This document shows, in pieces, positions 25,862 to 35,761 of a DNA stretch of 64,000 nucleotides (position 1 is the stretch's first letter; every line of letters begins with the position of its first letter). The position numbers and the translations under genes are program-made. The DNA is taken from assembly GCA_020027875.1 (NCBI GenBank), contig JAHRHA010000008.1:19435-83434 (forward strand), written 5' to 3'. This DNA is from Micromonosporaceae bacterium (GTDB taxonomy: Bacteria; Actinomycetota; Actinomycetes; Mycobacteriales; Micromonosporaceae). The notes beneath the pieces were generated by a model, which was not told the DNA's origin, ran no database searches, and was given only the letters and a program-made list of their open reading frames with translations.

Positions 25862-26290
25862 CTAGTTCCAGACTCCGATGATCGCCGACACGGCGACCAG
25901 GCCAACCACGTGGTAGCCAGCGGTGATCGCGGCATAGACCATCGGCTGCGGCTTCTTCGGGTCGAAGAAACTGGTCACGAAGCACACGGCCGCCGCGATT
26001 CCGATGCCCAGGACAACACCAAGAACCACGCCCTCGCCGAGGGTGTCGGTGCCCGTCGCCTCGGCCAGCGCAGCCGTCGCGATCGTCGAGATCAGGCAGG
26101 TGATCAGCGGCGCTATATACATGATCGCGTTCGATGTCCGCTCGTCCGGCGCCGGCTTCCAGCCCATCGCCCGCATCCAGGCGTTGCCCAGGACGGGCTG
26201 CGCGAACCACAGTCCGCCGATTCCGAAGTAGACGACCGTGGCGACGAGCACGGCCAACCAGTTGACGTCACCCAACACATCGAGGTTCAT
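25862..26290 (-). CDS. DUF1761 integral membrane protein
   Basis: 142 residues with four predicted membrane helices. The opening VNWLAVLVATVVYFGIGGLW and FAQPVLGNAWMRAMGW are diagnostic of DUF1761, as is the later SFFDPKKPQPMVYAAITAGY. Function unknown; family members are small inner-membrane proteins. It lies 30 bases upstream of the VOC gene on the same strand, so may share its transcript. Confidence 0.88.
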   Translation of the reverse strand: MNLDVLGDVNWLAVLVATVVYFGIGGLWFAQPVLGNAWMRAMGWKPAPDERTSNAIMYIAPLITCLISTIATAALAEATGTDTLGEGVVLGVVLGIGIAAAVCFVTSFFDPKKPQPMVYAAITAGYHVVGLVAVSAIIGVWN

Positions 26291-26339
26291 CCCGATATTA
26301 TCGGCCGCGCCAGGTACTCATCCCCCCGCGACACGCTCG

Positions 26340-27797
26340 TCAGTCCCGTACGGGTGCCTCGAGAGTAAGTTCCCCCACTGGCACCTCGGCCGTCATCGGC
26401 AGCAGCACCCGGAATCGGGTGTCGCCCGGAGCCGAGGAAACCCTGATGTCGCCGTGGTGCTTTTCAACGACAATGCGGTACGAAATGTCGAGTCCGAGAC
26501 CCGTGCCCTCGCCGACAGGTTTGGTGGTGAAGAAGGGCTCGAAGATGCGGGAGCGGATCTCGGGGTCGATGCCGTGGCCAGTGTCGGCGATCTCGACGGC
26601 CAGGGCGTCGGCGTCGCGCATGGTCCGAACCGTCAGCGTGCCCGTCTCCCCCATGGCGGCGACGGCATTATCGATGAGGTTAGTCCAGACCTGGTTGAGT
26701 TCGGCCGCGTACGCCGGAATGTTCGGCAGCGTCCGGTCGTACTCCGTGACGACCCGGACCCCCTTGGGTATCTTCGCGCTCAGCATTACCAGCGTGGCGT
26801 CGAGCAGGGTGTGCACATCCACATTCTGATGTGGAGTCCTATCCAGCTGGGAGTACTGCTTGGCTGCCGCGACGAGGCCCGAGATCCGGGTCACCGAGTC
26901 GTCGATCTCACCCATGAGCAGCTCGGTGTCGATGGTGTATGTGAGCCAGCGGACTGCCGGCTCGAGATTGTCGGCACCTACCGACGAGTAGATCTGATCG
27001 AGCCAGGCCACGTCTACCCCACCGGCGACCAGGGTGCCGGCAAGGTCCCAGGCGCCCGCGAAGTCGTGCCCCTCGAGCCACTCGCCGATGGCATCCTCGG
27101 CATCACTGGCCTCCATCGGTGATAACGGCGCGGCCGAGGCCGCGCGCTTGACGGCCGCCTCCTGCAGCTCAACCAGCCCCTGCAGGCGGGTCCCGTCGAT
27201 TCGACCGTCGGCGATCAGAGCGAGCTTGTGCCGCATGCCGGTGATGCGGTCGCGCAGGATCGACGTGGCGCGCACGGCGGCAGCGGCCGGGTTGTTCAGC
27301 TCATGCGTCAGTCCGGCCGAGAGCTGGCCAAGCGCGATCAGGCGCTGCCGCTCGCCGATGATCGTCTGGCTGTTGCGCATGCCGAAGAACAACCCCTCGA
27401 GCAGGTGCATCGCCATCGGGAACCACTCCCGCATGGCAACCGCGAACGCGCCGGCCGGCAGCACGAACAGCTCGACGTCGGTGATGGCCCGCAGCGAGTT
27501 CGAATAGACCTGTGGCACCTGGTCGCCGAGGTAAGCCTGCATCGCTCCGGCGTAAACGCCTGGCTGGCTGGTCCGGCTGACCTCGAGGTCGTCGCCGTGA
27601 ACGAGGCGGTTCAATGACACAGTGCCGGAGACCAAGACGTAGAAGGACGTCGCCGGTTCGCCTTCGACGTAGATGTCAAGGCCACCGACCACCCGTTCCA
27701 AGGCGCCCTGGCTGGCGAGCCAATCGAGTTTCTCGGCGTCGAGGGACTCGAATAGGAACAGTTTCCGCAGATCGTCTGCGCCTAGCCGGTAAGTCAT
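26340..27797 (-). CDS. Sensor histidine kinase with N-terminal cyclic-nucleotide-binding domain
   Basis: 485 residues, no membrane helix, so a soluble kinase. Residues about 10-125 are a cNMP-binding (Crp-like) beta-roll: FESLDAEKLDWLASQGALER, YVEGEPATSFYVLVSGTVSL and SLRAITDVELFVLPAGAFAV; the phosphate-binding cassette is not strictly canonical. The H-box is LGQLSAGLTHELNNPAAAAV with His165, and the ATPase domain shows N box NQVWTNLIDNAVAAMG, G1 DTGHGID, F box FEPFFTTKP and G2 GTGLGLDIS. It overlaps the upstream response-regulator/reductase gene by four bases (ATGA), so the two proteins form a coupled two-component pair. The trigger could be a cyclic nucleotide or redox state relayed from the partner. 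Confidence 0.92.
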   Translation of the reverse strand: MTYRLGADDLRKLFLFESLDAEKLDWLASQGALERVVGGLDIYVEGEPATSFYVLVSGTVSLNRLVHGDDLEVSRTSQPGVYAGAMQAYLGDQVPQVYSNSLRAITDVELFVLPAGAFAVAMREWFPMAMHLLEGLFFGMRNSQTIIGERQRLIALGQLSAGLTHELNNPAAAAVRATSILRDRITGMRHKLALIADGRIDGTRLQGLVELQEAAVKRAASAAPLSPMEASDAEDAIGEWLEGHDFAGAWDLAGTLVAGGVDVAWLDQIYSSVGADNLEPAVRWLTYTIDTELLMGEIDDSVTRISGLVAAAKQYSQLDRTPHQNVDVHTLLDATLVMLSAKIPKGVRVVTEYDRTLPNIPAYAAELNQVWTNLIDNAVAAMGETGTLTVRTMRDADALAVEIADTGHGIDPEIRSRIFEPFFTTKPVGEGTGLGLDISYRIVVEKHHGDIRVSSAPGDTRFRVLLPMTAEVPVGELTLEAPVRD

Positions 27798-29452
27798 GGC
27801 GACTCCAGGTAGCGGTGAACCAGGGACACGGCCATGGCGCCCTCACCCACGGCCGAGGCGACGCGTTTGACCGACTCGGCCCGCACATCTCCGGCTGCGA
27901 AGACGCCAGGAACGCTGGACTCGAGATGGTACGGGTCGCGCGAGAGTGACCATCCCGCCGGGCGTCGGCCCTCGACGAGCAGGTCCGGCCCCGTGAGTAC
28001 GAAGCCACGGGCATCACGCGCGACGATCGAGCCGAGCCAGTCAGTGCGGGGCTCGGCGCCGATGAACACGAACAGCCAGGACGTCTCGACCAGCCTCGAC
28101 TCGCCGGTGCGCGTGTCGCGCAGTGTGAGCCGCTCCAGGTGTCCTTCGCCGCCACCCTCGGCCACCTCGGTAAATGGATGCACAGTGATCTTGTCCGCAG
28201 CGGCGATCTGGTCAACGAGGTACTGCGACATCGACCGGCGCAGGTCGTCACCCCGGATGAGGATGTTCACCCGGCGGGCGAACTTCGCGAAGTACACCGC
28301 CGACTGCCCGGCCGAGTTGGCGCCGCCGACGATGTAGATGTCAGCGCCTTCGCACGCCCGTGCCTCGGTCGCCGCCGACCCGTAGTACACGCCGCGGCTG
28401 GTCAACTCGGCGAGGCCCGGAGCCTCCATGCGCCGGTAGGTCACCCCAGTCGCCAGCACGGCGGTGTGCGCCGCGATCGTCGTACCGTCGCCGAACCGGA
28501 CCAGCCGCGTGGCCCCGGCCGCGTCCAGGCCGACCACCTCGCGGGTGCTAAGCAGTTCGGCGCCGAACTTGAGCGCCTGCCGCCGAGCGCGTTCGGTGAG
28601 TTGGGCCCCCGACACTCCGTCCGGGAACCCGAGGTAGTTCTCGATCCGCCTGCTCTGCCCGGCCTGGCCCCCGGTCGCCTCCCGCTCGACGAGCACCGTC
28701 CGCAGTCCTTCCGAGGCCGCGTAGACCGCGGCGCCGAGTCCGGCCGGGCCGGCACCGACCACCACGAGGTCGTAGAAGTCTGACGCGGGCGTCACCGACA
28801 TGCCCACATTCGTCGCAAGGTCCAGCTCTGTCGGCATGACGAGCGCCTTGCCGTCCGCCGTCACCACCAGCGGCAACTCTGCCTCGGTGACACCGGCGGC
28901 CGCGAGCAGCCGCTGACCGTCCGGCTCGTCGGACGCCAGCCAGCGGTACGGGACGAGGTTGCGGGCCAGAAAGTCCCGCGCCGCAAAGGACGGAGCAGAC
29001 CACCGATGCCCGACGATGCGGGTCTCCGCGACCGCGCTATCGGGCGACGCCAGCCACGCCCCGAGCAGCTCGTCCATCACCGGATACAGGTGTTCCTCGG
29101 GCGGGTGCCACGGCTTGAGCAGGTAGTGGTCGAGGTCGACCACATTGATGGCGTCGATCGCCGCATCCGTGTCGGCGTACGCGGTGAGCAGCACCCGGCG
29201 TGCCATCGGGAACAGGTCCATGGCGGCCTCGAGGAACTCGATGCCGTTCATCTGGGGCATGCGGTAGTCGGCCAGCAGGAGCGCGACCTGTTCTCCCCGG
29301 AGTTTGATCTCCTTCAGCGCCTGCAGCGCCTCGTCGCCGGAGTTCGCCCGGACGACTCGGTAGTGATCGCCGTACTGCCGACGCACGTCCCGCGCGACGG
29401 CCCGAGAGACGGCGGGATCGTCGTCAACGGTCAGGATCGCGGGATTCGCCAT
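27794..29452 (-). CDS. Response regulator fused to thioredoxin-reductase-like FAD oxidoreductase
   Basis: 552 residues in three parts. Residues 1-125 are a receiver domain: acidic pocket TVDDDPAV, phospho-acceptor Asp62 in LLLADYRMPQMNG, and Lys113 in YLLKPW. Residues about 150-215 resemble a thioredoxin/glutaredoxin fold (FLARNLVPYRWLASDEPDG) without a CxxC. From about 225 a TrxB-type reductase follows: VVVGAGPAGLGAAVYAASEG, GGQAGQSRRIENYLGFPDG, NAD(P)H motif YIVGGANSAGQSAVYFAKFA, and the C-terminal FAD motif GVFAAGDVRAESVKRVASAV. The catalytic CATC pair of true thioredoxin reductases is missing: the site reads TEARACEG, one Cys only. So it should pass electrons to FAD but not reduce a thioredoxin by the usual route. 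It overlaps the kinase gene by four bases. Confidence 0.9.
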   Translation of the reverse strand: MANPAILTVDDDPAVSRAVARDVRRQYGDHYRVVRANSGDEALQALKEIKLRGEQVALLLADYRMPQMNGIEFLEAAMDLFPMARRVLLTAYADTDAAIDAINVVDLDHYLLKPWHPPEEHLYPVMDELLGAWLASPDSAVAETRIVGHRWSAPSFAARDFLARNLVPYRWLASDEPDGQRLLAAAGVTEAELPLVVTADGKALVMPTELDLATNVGMSVTPASDFYDLVVVGAGPAGLGAAVYAASEGLRTVLVEREATGGQAGQSRRIENYLGFPDGVSGAQLTERARRQALKFGAELLSTREVVGLDAAGATRLVRFGDGTTIAAHTAVLATGVTYRRMEAPGLAELTSRGVYYGSAATEARACEGADIYIVGGANSAGQSAVYFAKFARRVNILIRGDDLRRSMSQYLVDQIAAADKITVHPFTEVAEGGGEGHLERLTLRDTRTGESRLVETSWLFVFIGAEPRTDWLGSIVARDARGFVLTGPDLLVEGRRPAGWSLSRDPYHLESSVPGVFAAGDVRAESVKRVASAVGEGAMAVSLVHRYLESP

Positions 29453-29513
29453 CTAACCATCAAAGCACGCGCGTCGGCGCGCGGCTCGCGGCCGACACTG
29501 AGGTAAACGTTTG

Positions 29514-29532
29514 TGAGTGAGCGGCTCACTCA
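29514..29532. promoter_or_regulatory. TetR operator upstream of the ABC exporter operon
   Basis: A perfect 19-base palindrome, TGAGTGAGC-G-GCTCACTCA, whose right end is 15 bases before the tetR ATG (29548). It also lies in front of the divergent response-regulator/reductase gene (start 29452), so that gene could be affected. TGAGTGA-type dyads are typical sites of TetR repressors guarding multidrug exporters. Confidence 0.85.
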
Positions 29533-29547
29533 GTTAGTCTTCACCAC

Positions 29548-30228
29548 ATGACTGGTCCGTTAGAGCCCAGCCGGACACCGACGGGCGACGTGGATTGCCG
29601 GCCCGGCACCGGCCGAGCCCGGCCCTTGCCCCCGGACGAGCGCAGGGCGACGCTCATCGCCGCCACGCTGCCGCTGGTCGCCGAGCACGGGACGCGGGTG
29701 ACCACCCGACAGATCGCCGACGCGGCCGGCGTCGCCGAAGGCACGATCTTCCGTGTCTTCACCGACAAGGAGGAGCTGGTCCGGGCTGCCGTCGCCGCGG
29801 CACTGGACCCGAGCGCGATGCTGGAGGACCTGGACAGCGTCGACCCGGCCGCACCGCTGCGGGAGCGACTCCTGCGGATCACCGGGATCCTGCAACACCG
29901 GCTGATCAGCATCATCAACCTGCTCACCGCCGTCGGCCTGCACTCACCGCCTGAGGACCTCGCGGCACATCGGGCCAAGGTACGTCCGACCAACAATTTG
30001 ATCTACGAAGCGGTCGGACGCGTGCTGGAGCCGGACCGGCTCCGGTTCCGCTACCCGGTCCCGGAGGTGGCCCGCCTCCTGCGGCTGCTGACATTCTCCG
30101 GCTCACATCCCATGATCACCGACGGAGAGCTGCTCACCCCGGAGCAGATCGTCTCCGTCTTGTTGGACGGAGTGCTCCGCCACACCACCGACCCTGCTGA
30201 GACCGGACTGGGGGACGACGGATGCTGA
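29548..30228 (+). CDS. TetR family regulator of the downstream ABC exporter
   Basis: 226 residues with a 30-residue Pro/Arg-rich leader, then a standard helix-turn-helix: LIAATLPLVAEHGTRVTTRQ, IADAAGVAEGTIFRVFTDKE. The C-terminal part is the ligand domain. Its stop (TGA 30226-30228) overlaps the start of the ABC half-transporter, so regulator and both transporter subunits form one operon controlled by the palindrome at 29514-29532. This is the usual arrangement for an efflux system induced by its substrate. Confidence 0.92.
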   Translation: MTGPLEPSRTPTGDVDCRPGTGRARPLPPDERRATLIAATLPLVAEHGTRVTTRQIADAAGVAEGTIFRVFTDKEELVRAAVAAALDPSAMLEDLDSVDPAAPLRERLLRITGILQHRLISIINLLTAVGLHSPPEDLAAHRAKVRPTNNLIYEAVGRVLEPDRLRFRYPVPEVARLLRLLTFSGSHPMITDGELLTPEQIVSVLLDGVLRHTTDPAETGLGDDGC

Positions 30229-31955
30229 TGCGACTGTTGCGGGCCTACCTCCGCCCGTACGCCCGCCCGCTCACGGCGGTAGTCCTGCTGCAACTGGTGG
30301 GCACTATGGCTTCGCTCTACCTGCCGAGCCTCAACGCCGACATCATCGACAAGGGCATCGCGCAGGGGGATACGGGCTACATCGTGCGGACCGGCGGATG
30401 GATGCTCCTCGTCACGGCGGTGCAGATCGCCTGCTCGATCGTCGCGGTTTACTTCGGCGCCCGCACCGCGATGAGCTTCGGTCGGGACGTCCGTGCCGCG
30501 TTGTTTCGGCGGGTCGGCGAGTTCTCCGGCCGGGAGGTCGGACATTTCGGCGCCCCGTCCCTGATCACGCGCAACACCAACGACGTCCAGCAGGTGCAGA
30601 TGCTCGTTGTGCTGACCTGCACCATGCTGGTCGCCGCGCCAATCATGTGCTTCGGGGGCGTGATCATGGCGCTGAGGGAGGACGTGGGACTCTCCTGGCT
30701 GATGCTCGTCAGCGTCCCGGTGCTCGTCGTGGCCATTGGCCTGATCATCAGGCGGATGGTGCCACAGTTCCGGTTGATGCAGACGCGCATCGACACGGTC
30801 AACCGCGTCCTCCGCGAGCAGATCGGCGGCGTCCGCGTGGTGCGGGCGTTCGTCCGCGAGCCCTTCGAGACGGACCGGTTCGGCACGGCCAACGCCGACC
30901 TCACCATGACCGCCCTGCGGGTAGGGCGGCTGATGGCGCTGATCTTCCCGATCGTGCTCCTGGTGCTTAACACGTCCAGTGTCGCCGTGCTGTGGTTCGG
31001 TGCTGCCCGGGTCGACGCCGGGCAGATCCAGATTGGCGCGCTGACCGCATTCCTCAACTACCTGCTGCAGATCCTGATGTCGGTGATGATGGCGACGTTC
31101 ATGCTCATCATGGTGCCGCGCGCGGCAGTGTCGGCCGAGCGCATCATCGAGGTACTCGACACCGAGACGTCGGTTACCCCACCCGTGCATCCGGTCACCG
31201 AGGTACGTGGTCAGGGCGAGCTGGAGCTGCGCAACGTCCAGTTCCAGTACCCAGGCGCGGCCGAGCCGGTCCTACACGACATCTCTTTCCACGCACCGGC
31301 GGGCAGGACGACCGCCATCATCGGCAGCACCGGGGCCGGTAAGACGACGCTGCTGTCCCTCGTGCCCCGACTGTTCGACGTCAGCGGCGGAGCGGTGCTC
31401 GTCGACGGCGTGGACGTACGAGAGCTCGACCCGGACCTGCTGTGGAGCCGGATCGGCATCGTGCCGCAGAAGCCGTACCTCTTCTCCGGCACAGTCGCCA
31501 GCAACCTGCGTTACGGCAACCCGGACGCCACCGACGACCAGCTCTGGGAGTACTTGGAGATCGCACAGGCCCGAGACTTCGTCGAGGCGATGCCGGGCGG
31601 TCTCGACGCGCCCATCAGCCAGGGTGGGACGAACGTCTCCGGCGGCCAGCGCCAACGGCTTGCGATCGCCCGCGCACTCGTACGCCGCCCGGAGATCTAT
31701 CTGTTCGACGACTCGTTCTCCGCGCTCGATCTCGGCACCGACGCCCGGCTGCGCGCTGCGCTGCGCGCCATCACCGCCGACGCCGCAGTCGTCATCGTGG
31801 CCCAGCGAATATCTACCATCGTCGATGCAGATCAGATCATCGTGCTGGAAGGCGGCGCGATCGTCGGCGTGGGCCGGCACGCCGAGCTATTGGACAGCTG
31901 CCTCACGTATCGGGAGATCGTCGATTCGCAACTGACCGTGGGGGCAGCAGCGTGA
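30222..31955 (+). CDS. ABC exporter half-transporter, degenerate-site subunit
   Basis: 577 residues: six membrane helices (residues about 1-310) followed by a nucleotide-binding domain with Walker [10 protein letters not shown], signature VSGGQRQRL and Walker [12 protein letters not shown]. The residue after the Walker B Asp is Asp where the catalytic Glu normally sits, so this domain contributes the non-hydrolysing site of a heterodimer, as in TM287/288 and BmrCD. The ATG at 30222 overlaps the TetR stop; a second ATG at 30228 is the alternative. It is coupled by a GTGA overlap to the partner subunit gene. Confidence 0.92.
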   Translation: MLMRLLRAYLRPYARPLTAVVLLQLVGTMASLYLPSLNADIIDKGIAQGDTGYIVRTGGWMLLVTAVQIACSIVAVYFGARTAMSFGRDVRAALFRRVGEFSGREVGHFGAPSLITRNTNDVQQVQMLVVLTCTMLVAAPIMCFGGVIMALREDVGLSWLMLVSVPVLVVAIGLIIRRMVPQFRLMQTRIDTVNRVLREQIGGVRVVRAFVREPFETDRFGTANADLTMTALRVGRLMALIFPIVLLVLNTSSVAVLWFGAARVDAGQIQIGALTAFLNYLLQILMSVMMATFMLIMVPRAAVSAERIIEVLDTETSVTPPVHPVTEVRGQGELELRNVQFQYPGAAEPVLHDISFHAPAGRTTAIIGSTGAGKTTLLSLVPRLFDVSGGAVLVDGVDVRELDPDLLWSRIGIVPQKPYLFSGTVASNLRYGNPDATDDQLWEYLEIAQARDFVEAMPGGLDAPISQGGTNVSGGQRQRLAIARALVRRPEIYLFDDSFSALDLGTDARLRAALRAITADAAVVIVAQRISTIVDADQIIVLEGGAIVGVGRHAELLDSCLTYREIVDSQLTVGAAA

Positions 31956-34033
31956 GCGCGACAACTGAGCGAAGCGACAAACCCAACAATGCCGTGCCCG
32001 CTCGACTGCCGGCGGCTGGTGCGCGGGCGCGGGGCGGTGGCCCACCGTGGATGAGTGCCGGCATGCCGGCCGAGAAGTCGATGCGGTTCGGCCCTTCGGC
32101 CAAGCGGCTGATCGGCCGCCTGCAGCCGTACCGAACGCAGTTGGTCGTCGTCATCGCCCTCGCCGTGGTGAGTGTCGGGTTGGCCGTGATCGGGCCGAGG
32201 ATTCTGGGGCGTGCCACCGACATCATCTTCACCGGCGTGATGGGCAAACGCATTCCGCAAGGACAGACGCCAGATCAGGCCGTCGAGCTGGCCAGGAGAG
32301 CCGGGAACGACAGCCTCGCCGACATTCTGGCGCGGATGCACGTGGTACCCGGAATGGGCATCGACTTCACCGCGCTCGCGCGTGTCCTGACGCTGGCGTT
32401 GGCTGTGTACGTCGGCGCCAGTGCACTCGCCTGGCTGCAGGGCTACATGCTCAACGGCGTCGTCCAGAGCGCGATTCTGCGGCTGCGCGCAGATGTCGAG
32501 GACAAGCTCAACCGGTTGCCATTGCCGTACTTCGACCAGCAGCCTCGCGGGGAACTGCTCAGCCGGGTGACCAATGACATCGACAACATCGCGCAGAGCC
32601 TGCAGCAAACGCTGAGCCAGCTACTCACATCCCTGCTCACGGTCGTCGGCGTGCTCGTGATGATGGTATCGATCTCGCCGCTGTTGGCCGGCATCGCTCT
32701 GGTCGCCGTGCCGCTCTCAGTGGTGGTCACCCAGCAGATCGCCAAGCGTTCGCAGAAGCAGTTCGTCGCCCAGTGGACGCACACCGGGTCGTTGAACGCC
32801 CAGATCGAGGAAGCGTTCACCGGGCACGAGCTGGTCAAGGTGTTCGGGCGGCACCGGGAGGTCGAGGCGGCGTTCGCGGCGAAGAACGAGGAGCTGTTCA
32901 AAGCGAGCTTCGGGGCCCAGTTCGTCTCGGGCATCATCATGCCGTCGATGATGTTCATCGGGAACCTCAGCTATGTCGCGATCGCTGTGGTCGGCGGCCT
33001 ACGGGTCGCGTCCGGCTCGATGAGCCTGGGTGACGTCCAAGCATTCATTCAGTACTCGCGGCAGTTCACCCAGCCGCTGACCCAGGTGGCGTCGATGGCG
33101 AACCTGTTGCAGTCTGGCGTCGCCTCGGCGGAGCGAGTGTTCGACCTCATCGACGCCGAGGAGCAGACGCCCGAGCCGGCCGAGCCGGCCCGCGTCGCCG
33201 ATCCTCGCGGACGAGTGGAGTTCGAGCATGTGTCGTTCCGATACCGCCCGGACCAGCCGTTGATCGATGACCTCTCGCTGGTCGCCGAACCGGGGCACAC
33301 CATTGCCATCGTGGGTCCCACCGGCGCTGGGAAGACCACCCTCGTCAACCTCATCATGCGGTTCTACGAACTGGACGCGGGACGGATCACACTCGACGGA
33401 GTGGACATCACCACAATGCGCCGGGACGCGTTGCGCGGCGACATCGGCATGGTTCTCCAGGACACCTGGCTGTTCGGTGGCACGATCCGGGACAACATCG
33501 CCTACGGCAACCCCGGTGCGACTGAGGAGGAGATCCAGGCCGCTGCCCGCGCCACGTACGTGGACCGCTTCGTCCATAGCCTGCCGGACGGATATGGCAC
33601 CGTCATCGACGAAGAGGGCAGCAACGTCAGTGCGGGCGAGAAACAGCTGATCACGATCGCCCGCGCGTTCCTGGCCGATCCGTCGCTACTGATCCTCGAC
33701 GAGGCGACCAGCTCGGTGGACACCCGCACCGAGGTCCTACTGCAGCGGGCGATGGCTGCCCTGCGGTCGGATCGGACCAGCTTCGTGATCGCCCACCGGT
33801 TGTCCACAGTCCGCGACGCCGATCTCATCCTCGTAATGGAGGAGGGTCGGATCGTCGAGCAGGGTACGCACGATGAACTGCTCGCCGCCGAGGGCGCCTA
33901 CCACCGGCTGTACCACGCCCAGTTCTCCCAAGCCGTGGTCGAGGTGGACGACGAGAACAGCGGACGACTCGTCGGCGCGATCCCGGGCGCCCGCGTCGGC
34001 GTCCATAGTGGAGTAAGTCATCGCCCGGAATAG
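31952..34033 (+). CDS. ABC exporter half-transporter, catalytic subunit
   Basis: 693 residues from a GTG that overlaps the stop of the first subunit; GGGGG lies upstream. A 40-residue Pro/Ala/Gly-rich cytoplasmic leader precedes six helices; a long insert ([20 protein letters not shown]) lies between helices 1 and 2, likely an extracellular loop. The nucleotide-binding domain has Walker [10 protein letters not shown] and canonical Walker [14 protein letters not shown] with the catalytic Glu, but a divergent signature VSAGEKQLI. Paired with the degenerate subunit, this gives one hydrolytic site per dimer. Likely role: TetR-controlled export of a drug or lipid-like compound. Confidence 0.92.
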   Translation: MSATTERSDKPNNAVPARLPAAGARARGGGPPWMSAGMPAEKSMRFGPSAKRLIGRLQPYRTQLVVVIALAVVSVGLAVIGPRILGRATDIIFTGVMGKRIPQGQTPDQAVELARRAGNDSLADILARMHVVPGMGIDFTALARVLTLALAVYVGASALAWLQGYMLNGVVQSAILRLRADVEDKLNRLPLPYFDQQPRGELLSRVTNDIDNIAQSLQQTLSQLLTSLLTVVGVLVMMVSISPLLAGIALVAVPLSVVVTQQIAKRSQKQFVAQWTHTGSLNAQIEEAFTGHELVKVFGRHREVEAAFAAKNEELFKASFGAQFVSGIIMPSMMFIGNLSYVAIAVVGGLRVASGSMSLGDVQAFIQYSRQFTQPLTQVASMANLLQSGVASAERVFDLIDAEEQTPEPAEPARVADPRGRVEFEHVSFRYRPDQPLIDDLSLVAEPGHTIAIVGPTGAGKTTLVNLIMRFYELDAGRITLDGVDITTMRRDALRGDIGMVLQDTWLFGGTIRDNIAYGNPGATEEEIQAAARATYVDRFVHSLPDGYGTVIDEEGSNVSAGEKQLITIARAFLADPSLLILDEATSSVDTRTEVLLQRAMAALRSDRTSFVIAHRLSTVRDADLILVMEEGRIVEQGTHDELLAAEGAYHRLYHAQFSQAVVEVDDENSGRLVGAIPGARVGVHSGVSHRPE

Positions 34034-34054
34034 AGCGGGCGGTGCGCACGAAGG

Positions 34055-35761
34055 TCACAGCAAGCGGGGCGTGTAGCCACCCCGGTTGTAGGTCAGCCGG
34101 GCGATCGAGTGGTTCTGTTTGTCGTCGTTGTCATCGACGCGGTCGAACTGTTCGGCCACGCGTGCCGCCGCCCGGTCGCAGAACAGGGTGGCGATGTAGC
34201 GTTCCTGTCCCGACGCTTCGATGCCCTGGTCGTCGAAGAGCGCGCTAGTGCGGGAGATGGTGGCGATCTGGGCGTAGATGTCTGTGACGGCGTTTGCGAG
34301 GCGCTTCTGTTGGCGCTGCCGCAGCTGGATGTCGCGTCCGTGCATACGAAGGAGCTTCTCCGCGGTAGCCCGAAGCTGGCCCACATGTTCGGCGACTCTG
34401 TCGCCGTGGCTGCGCAGCTCCGGGTGCGCGGCGTCGAGGCGGTCGGGTCGCACGGTGCGGCTGATGCGGTGGGCGACGTAGTCGGCAAGGATCCCGATGC
34501 TGCGGATGGGGTCGGCGAGGTTCACCTCGCGCAGGTCGGCGACCTCGTCGGCGACCGCCTTGAGTCCGGACAGGGCCACGAAAGCGCGGAGCACGTCGTT
34601 GGCGCCCTCGAAGATCGGGAAGACACGGGCGTCGCGAAGGGCCTTGGCAACCGGGGAGTCGGCCATGTACGCCGCCCCACCCATGAGCTGGAAGAGCCGG
34701 TTGACGGCGTACCAGTAGAACTCGCTACCTGCGATCTTGGTGATGGCTGATTCAAGGGAGTAGTCGGGTACGCCGGCGTCGACGAGCCCGGTGGTCAGAT
34801 AGGCCATCGACTCGAAGCCGTACAGGTAGGACACCATCCAGCTGACCTTGTCCTCGACCAGCTCGAAATCGGCGAGGGGCCGGCCGAACTGCTCGCGGGC
34901 GGTGGTATATCGGACGGCCAGATCGATAAGTCGCTTGGTAGCGCCGACCACGCCAGTGCCCAGGGACATGCGGCCGTTGTTGAGGGTGTGCACCGCGATG
35001 CGGAACCCGTCGCCTGGGGCGCCGAGGACATTCTCCCGGGGTACGCGCACATCCCGAAACGTCAGCCGACGCAGGTCGTTGCCACGCAGGCCGAGCGTGT
35101 CGTAACGGTCGGGAGCGTCGAAGCCCGGCATACCCCGTTCGAGGATGAGCGCAACGAGGCCCTTCTCGCAGCGGGCGAACCCGCACACCACATCCTTCCC
35201 GCCGTTGCCGATCCACCGTTTCTCGCCGTTGAGCAGATACGAGCCGTCGGCTTGGCGCTCGGCGTAAGACTGAATGGACTCCACGTCGGAGCCCGCGTTC
35301 GCCTCCGTTAGCGCGAAACCGGCCAGCTTGCGTCCGGCGGCCAGGTCGGGCAGGAAGCGGGCCTTCTGATCGTCGGTGCCGAAAAGGTGGATCGGCTTCA
35401 TGCCGATCGACTGGTGCACACCGAGGACGACGGACAAGGAGCCGTCGTAGCTTCCGAACTCCTCCATCACCCGGCAGTAGCCACTCTGAGACAGGCCTTG
35501 CCCGCCGTACTGCGGCGAAACATATAACCCGAGCAGGCCGCGCTCGCCAAGGCCGCGGATGACCGCGTCGCCGACCCAGCGTTCCCGCTCAACCCGGACC
35601 GGGTCGTACTGGGCGTCGAGGAACTCACGTGCGGCGGCGATCAGCGCGTCCACGCGACCCGCCTCATCTCGGCCCAGCCGTGGGTAGGGCATAACCATCT
35701 CGTCAGGCAGCCGGCCGGTGAACAGGGATTTGGCGAACGACGATGCGGGCGGATCACTCAC
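34055..35761 (-). CDS. Acyl-CoA dehydrogenase, long-chain (VLCAD/ACAD9-like) type
   Basis: 568 residues, longer than the usual 380 because of a C-terminal extension as in VLCAD. Seen in order: N-terminal helical domain with ERGLLGLYVSPQYGGQGLSQ, the beta domain with FALTEANAGSDVESIQSYA and LNGEKRWIGNGG, the C-terminal helical domain with TTAREQFGRPLADFELVEDK, and FPIFEGANDVLRAFVAL with the catalytic Glu. It catalyses the first step of fatty acyl-CoA beta-oxidation. GTG 35761 has GGAAGGAG upstream; it overlaps the end of the DUF4383 gene by eight bases. The pair is divergent from a TetR with an operator between. Confidence 0.9.
   Translation of the reverse strand: MSDPPASSFAKSLFTGRLPDEMVMPYPRLGRDEAGRVDALIAAAREFLDAQYDPVRVERERWVGDAVIRGLGERGLLGLYVSPQYGGQGLSQSGYCRVMEEFGSYDGSLSVVLGVHQSIGMKPIHLFGTDDQKARFLPDLAAGRKLAGFALTEANAGSDVESIQSYAERQADGSYLLNGEKRWIGNGGKDVVCGFARCEKGLVALILERGMPGFDAPDRYDTLGLRGNDLRRLTFRDVRVPRENVLGAPGDGFRIAVHTLNNGRMSLGTGVVGATKRLIDLAVRYTTAREQFGRPLADFELVEDKVSWMVSYLYGFESMAYLTTGLVDAGVPDYSLESAITKIAGSEFYWYAVNRLFQLMGGAAYMADSPVAKALRDARVFPIFEGANDVLRAFVALSGLKAVADEVADLREVNLADPIRSIGILADYVAHRISRTVRPDRLDAAHPELRSHGDRVAEHVGQLRATAEKLLRMHGRDIQLRQRQQKRLANAVTDIYAQIATISRTSALFDDQGIEASGQERYIATLFCDRAAARVAEQFDRVDDNDDKQNHSIARLTYNRGGYTPRLL

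Noticed and set aside
30051..31190. 379-codon minus-strand frame inside tetR and the first ABC gene
   Set aside because: His/Arg/Asp-rich shadow of the ABC membrane domain.
31442..31951. Upstream extension of the second ABC subunit
   Set aside because: Overlaps the nucleotide-binding domain of the first subunit in another frame; GTG 31952 with the GTGA overlap is a far better start.
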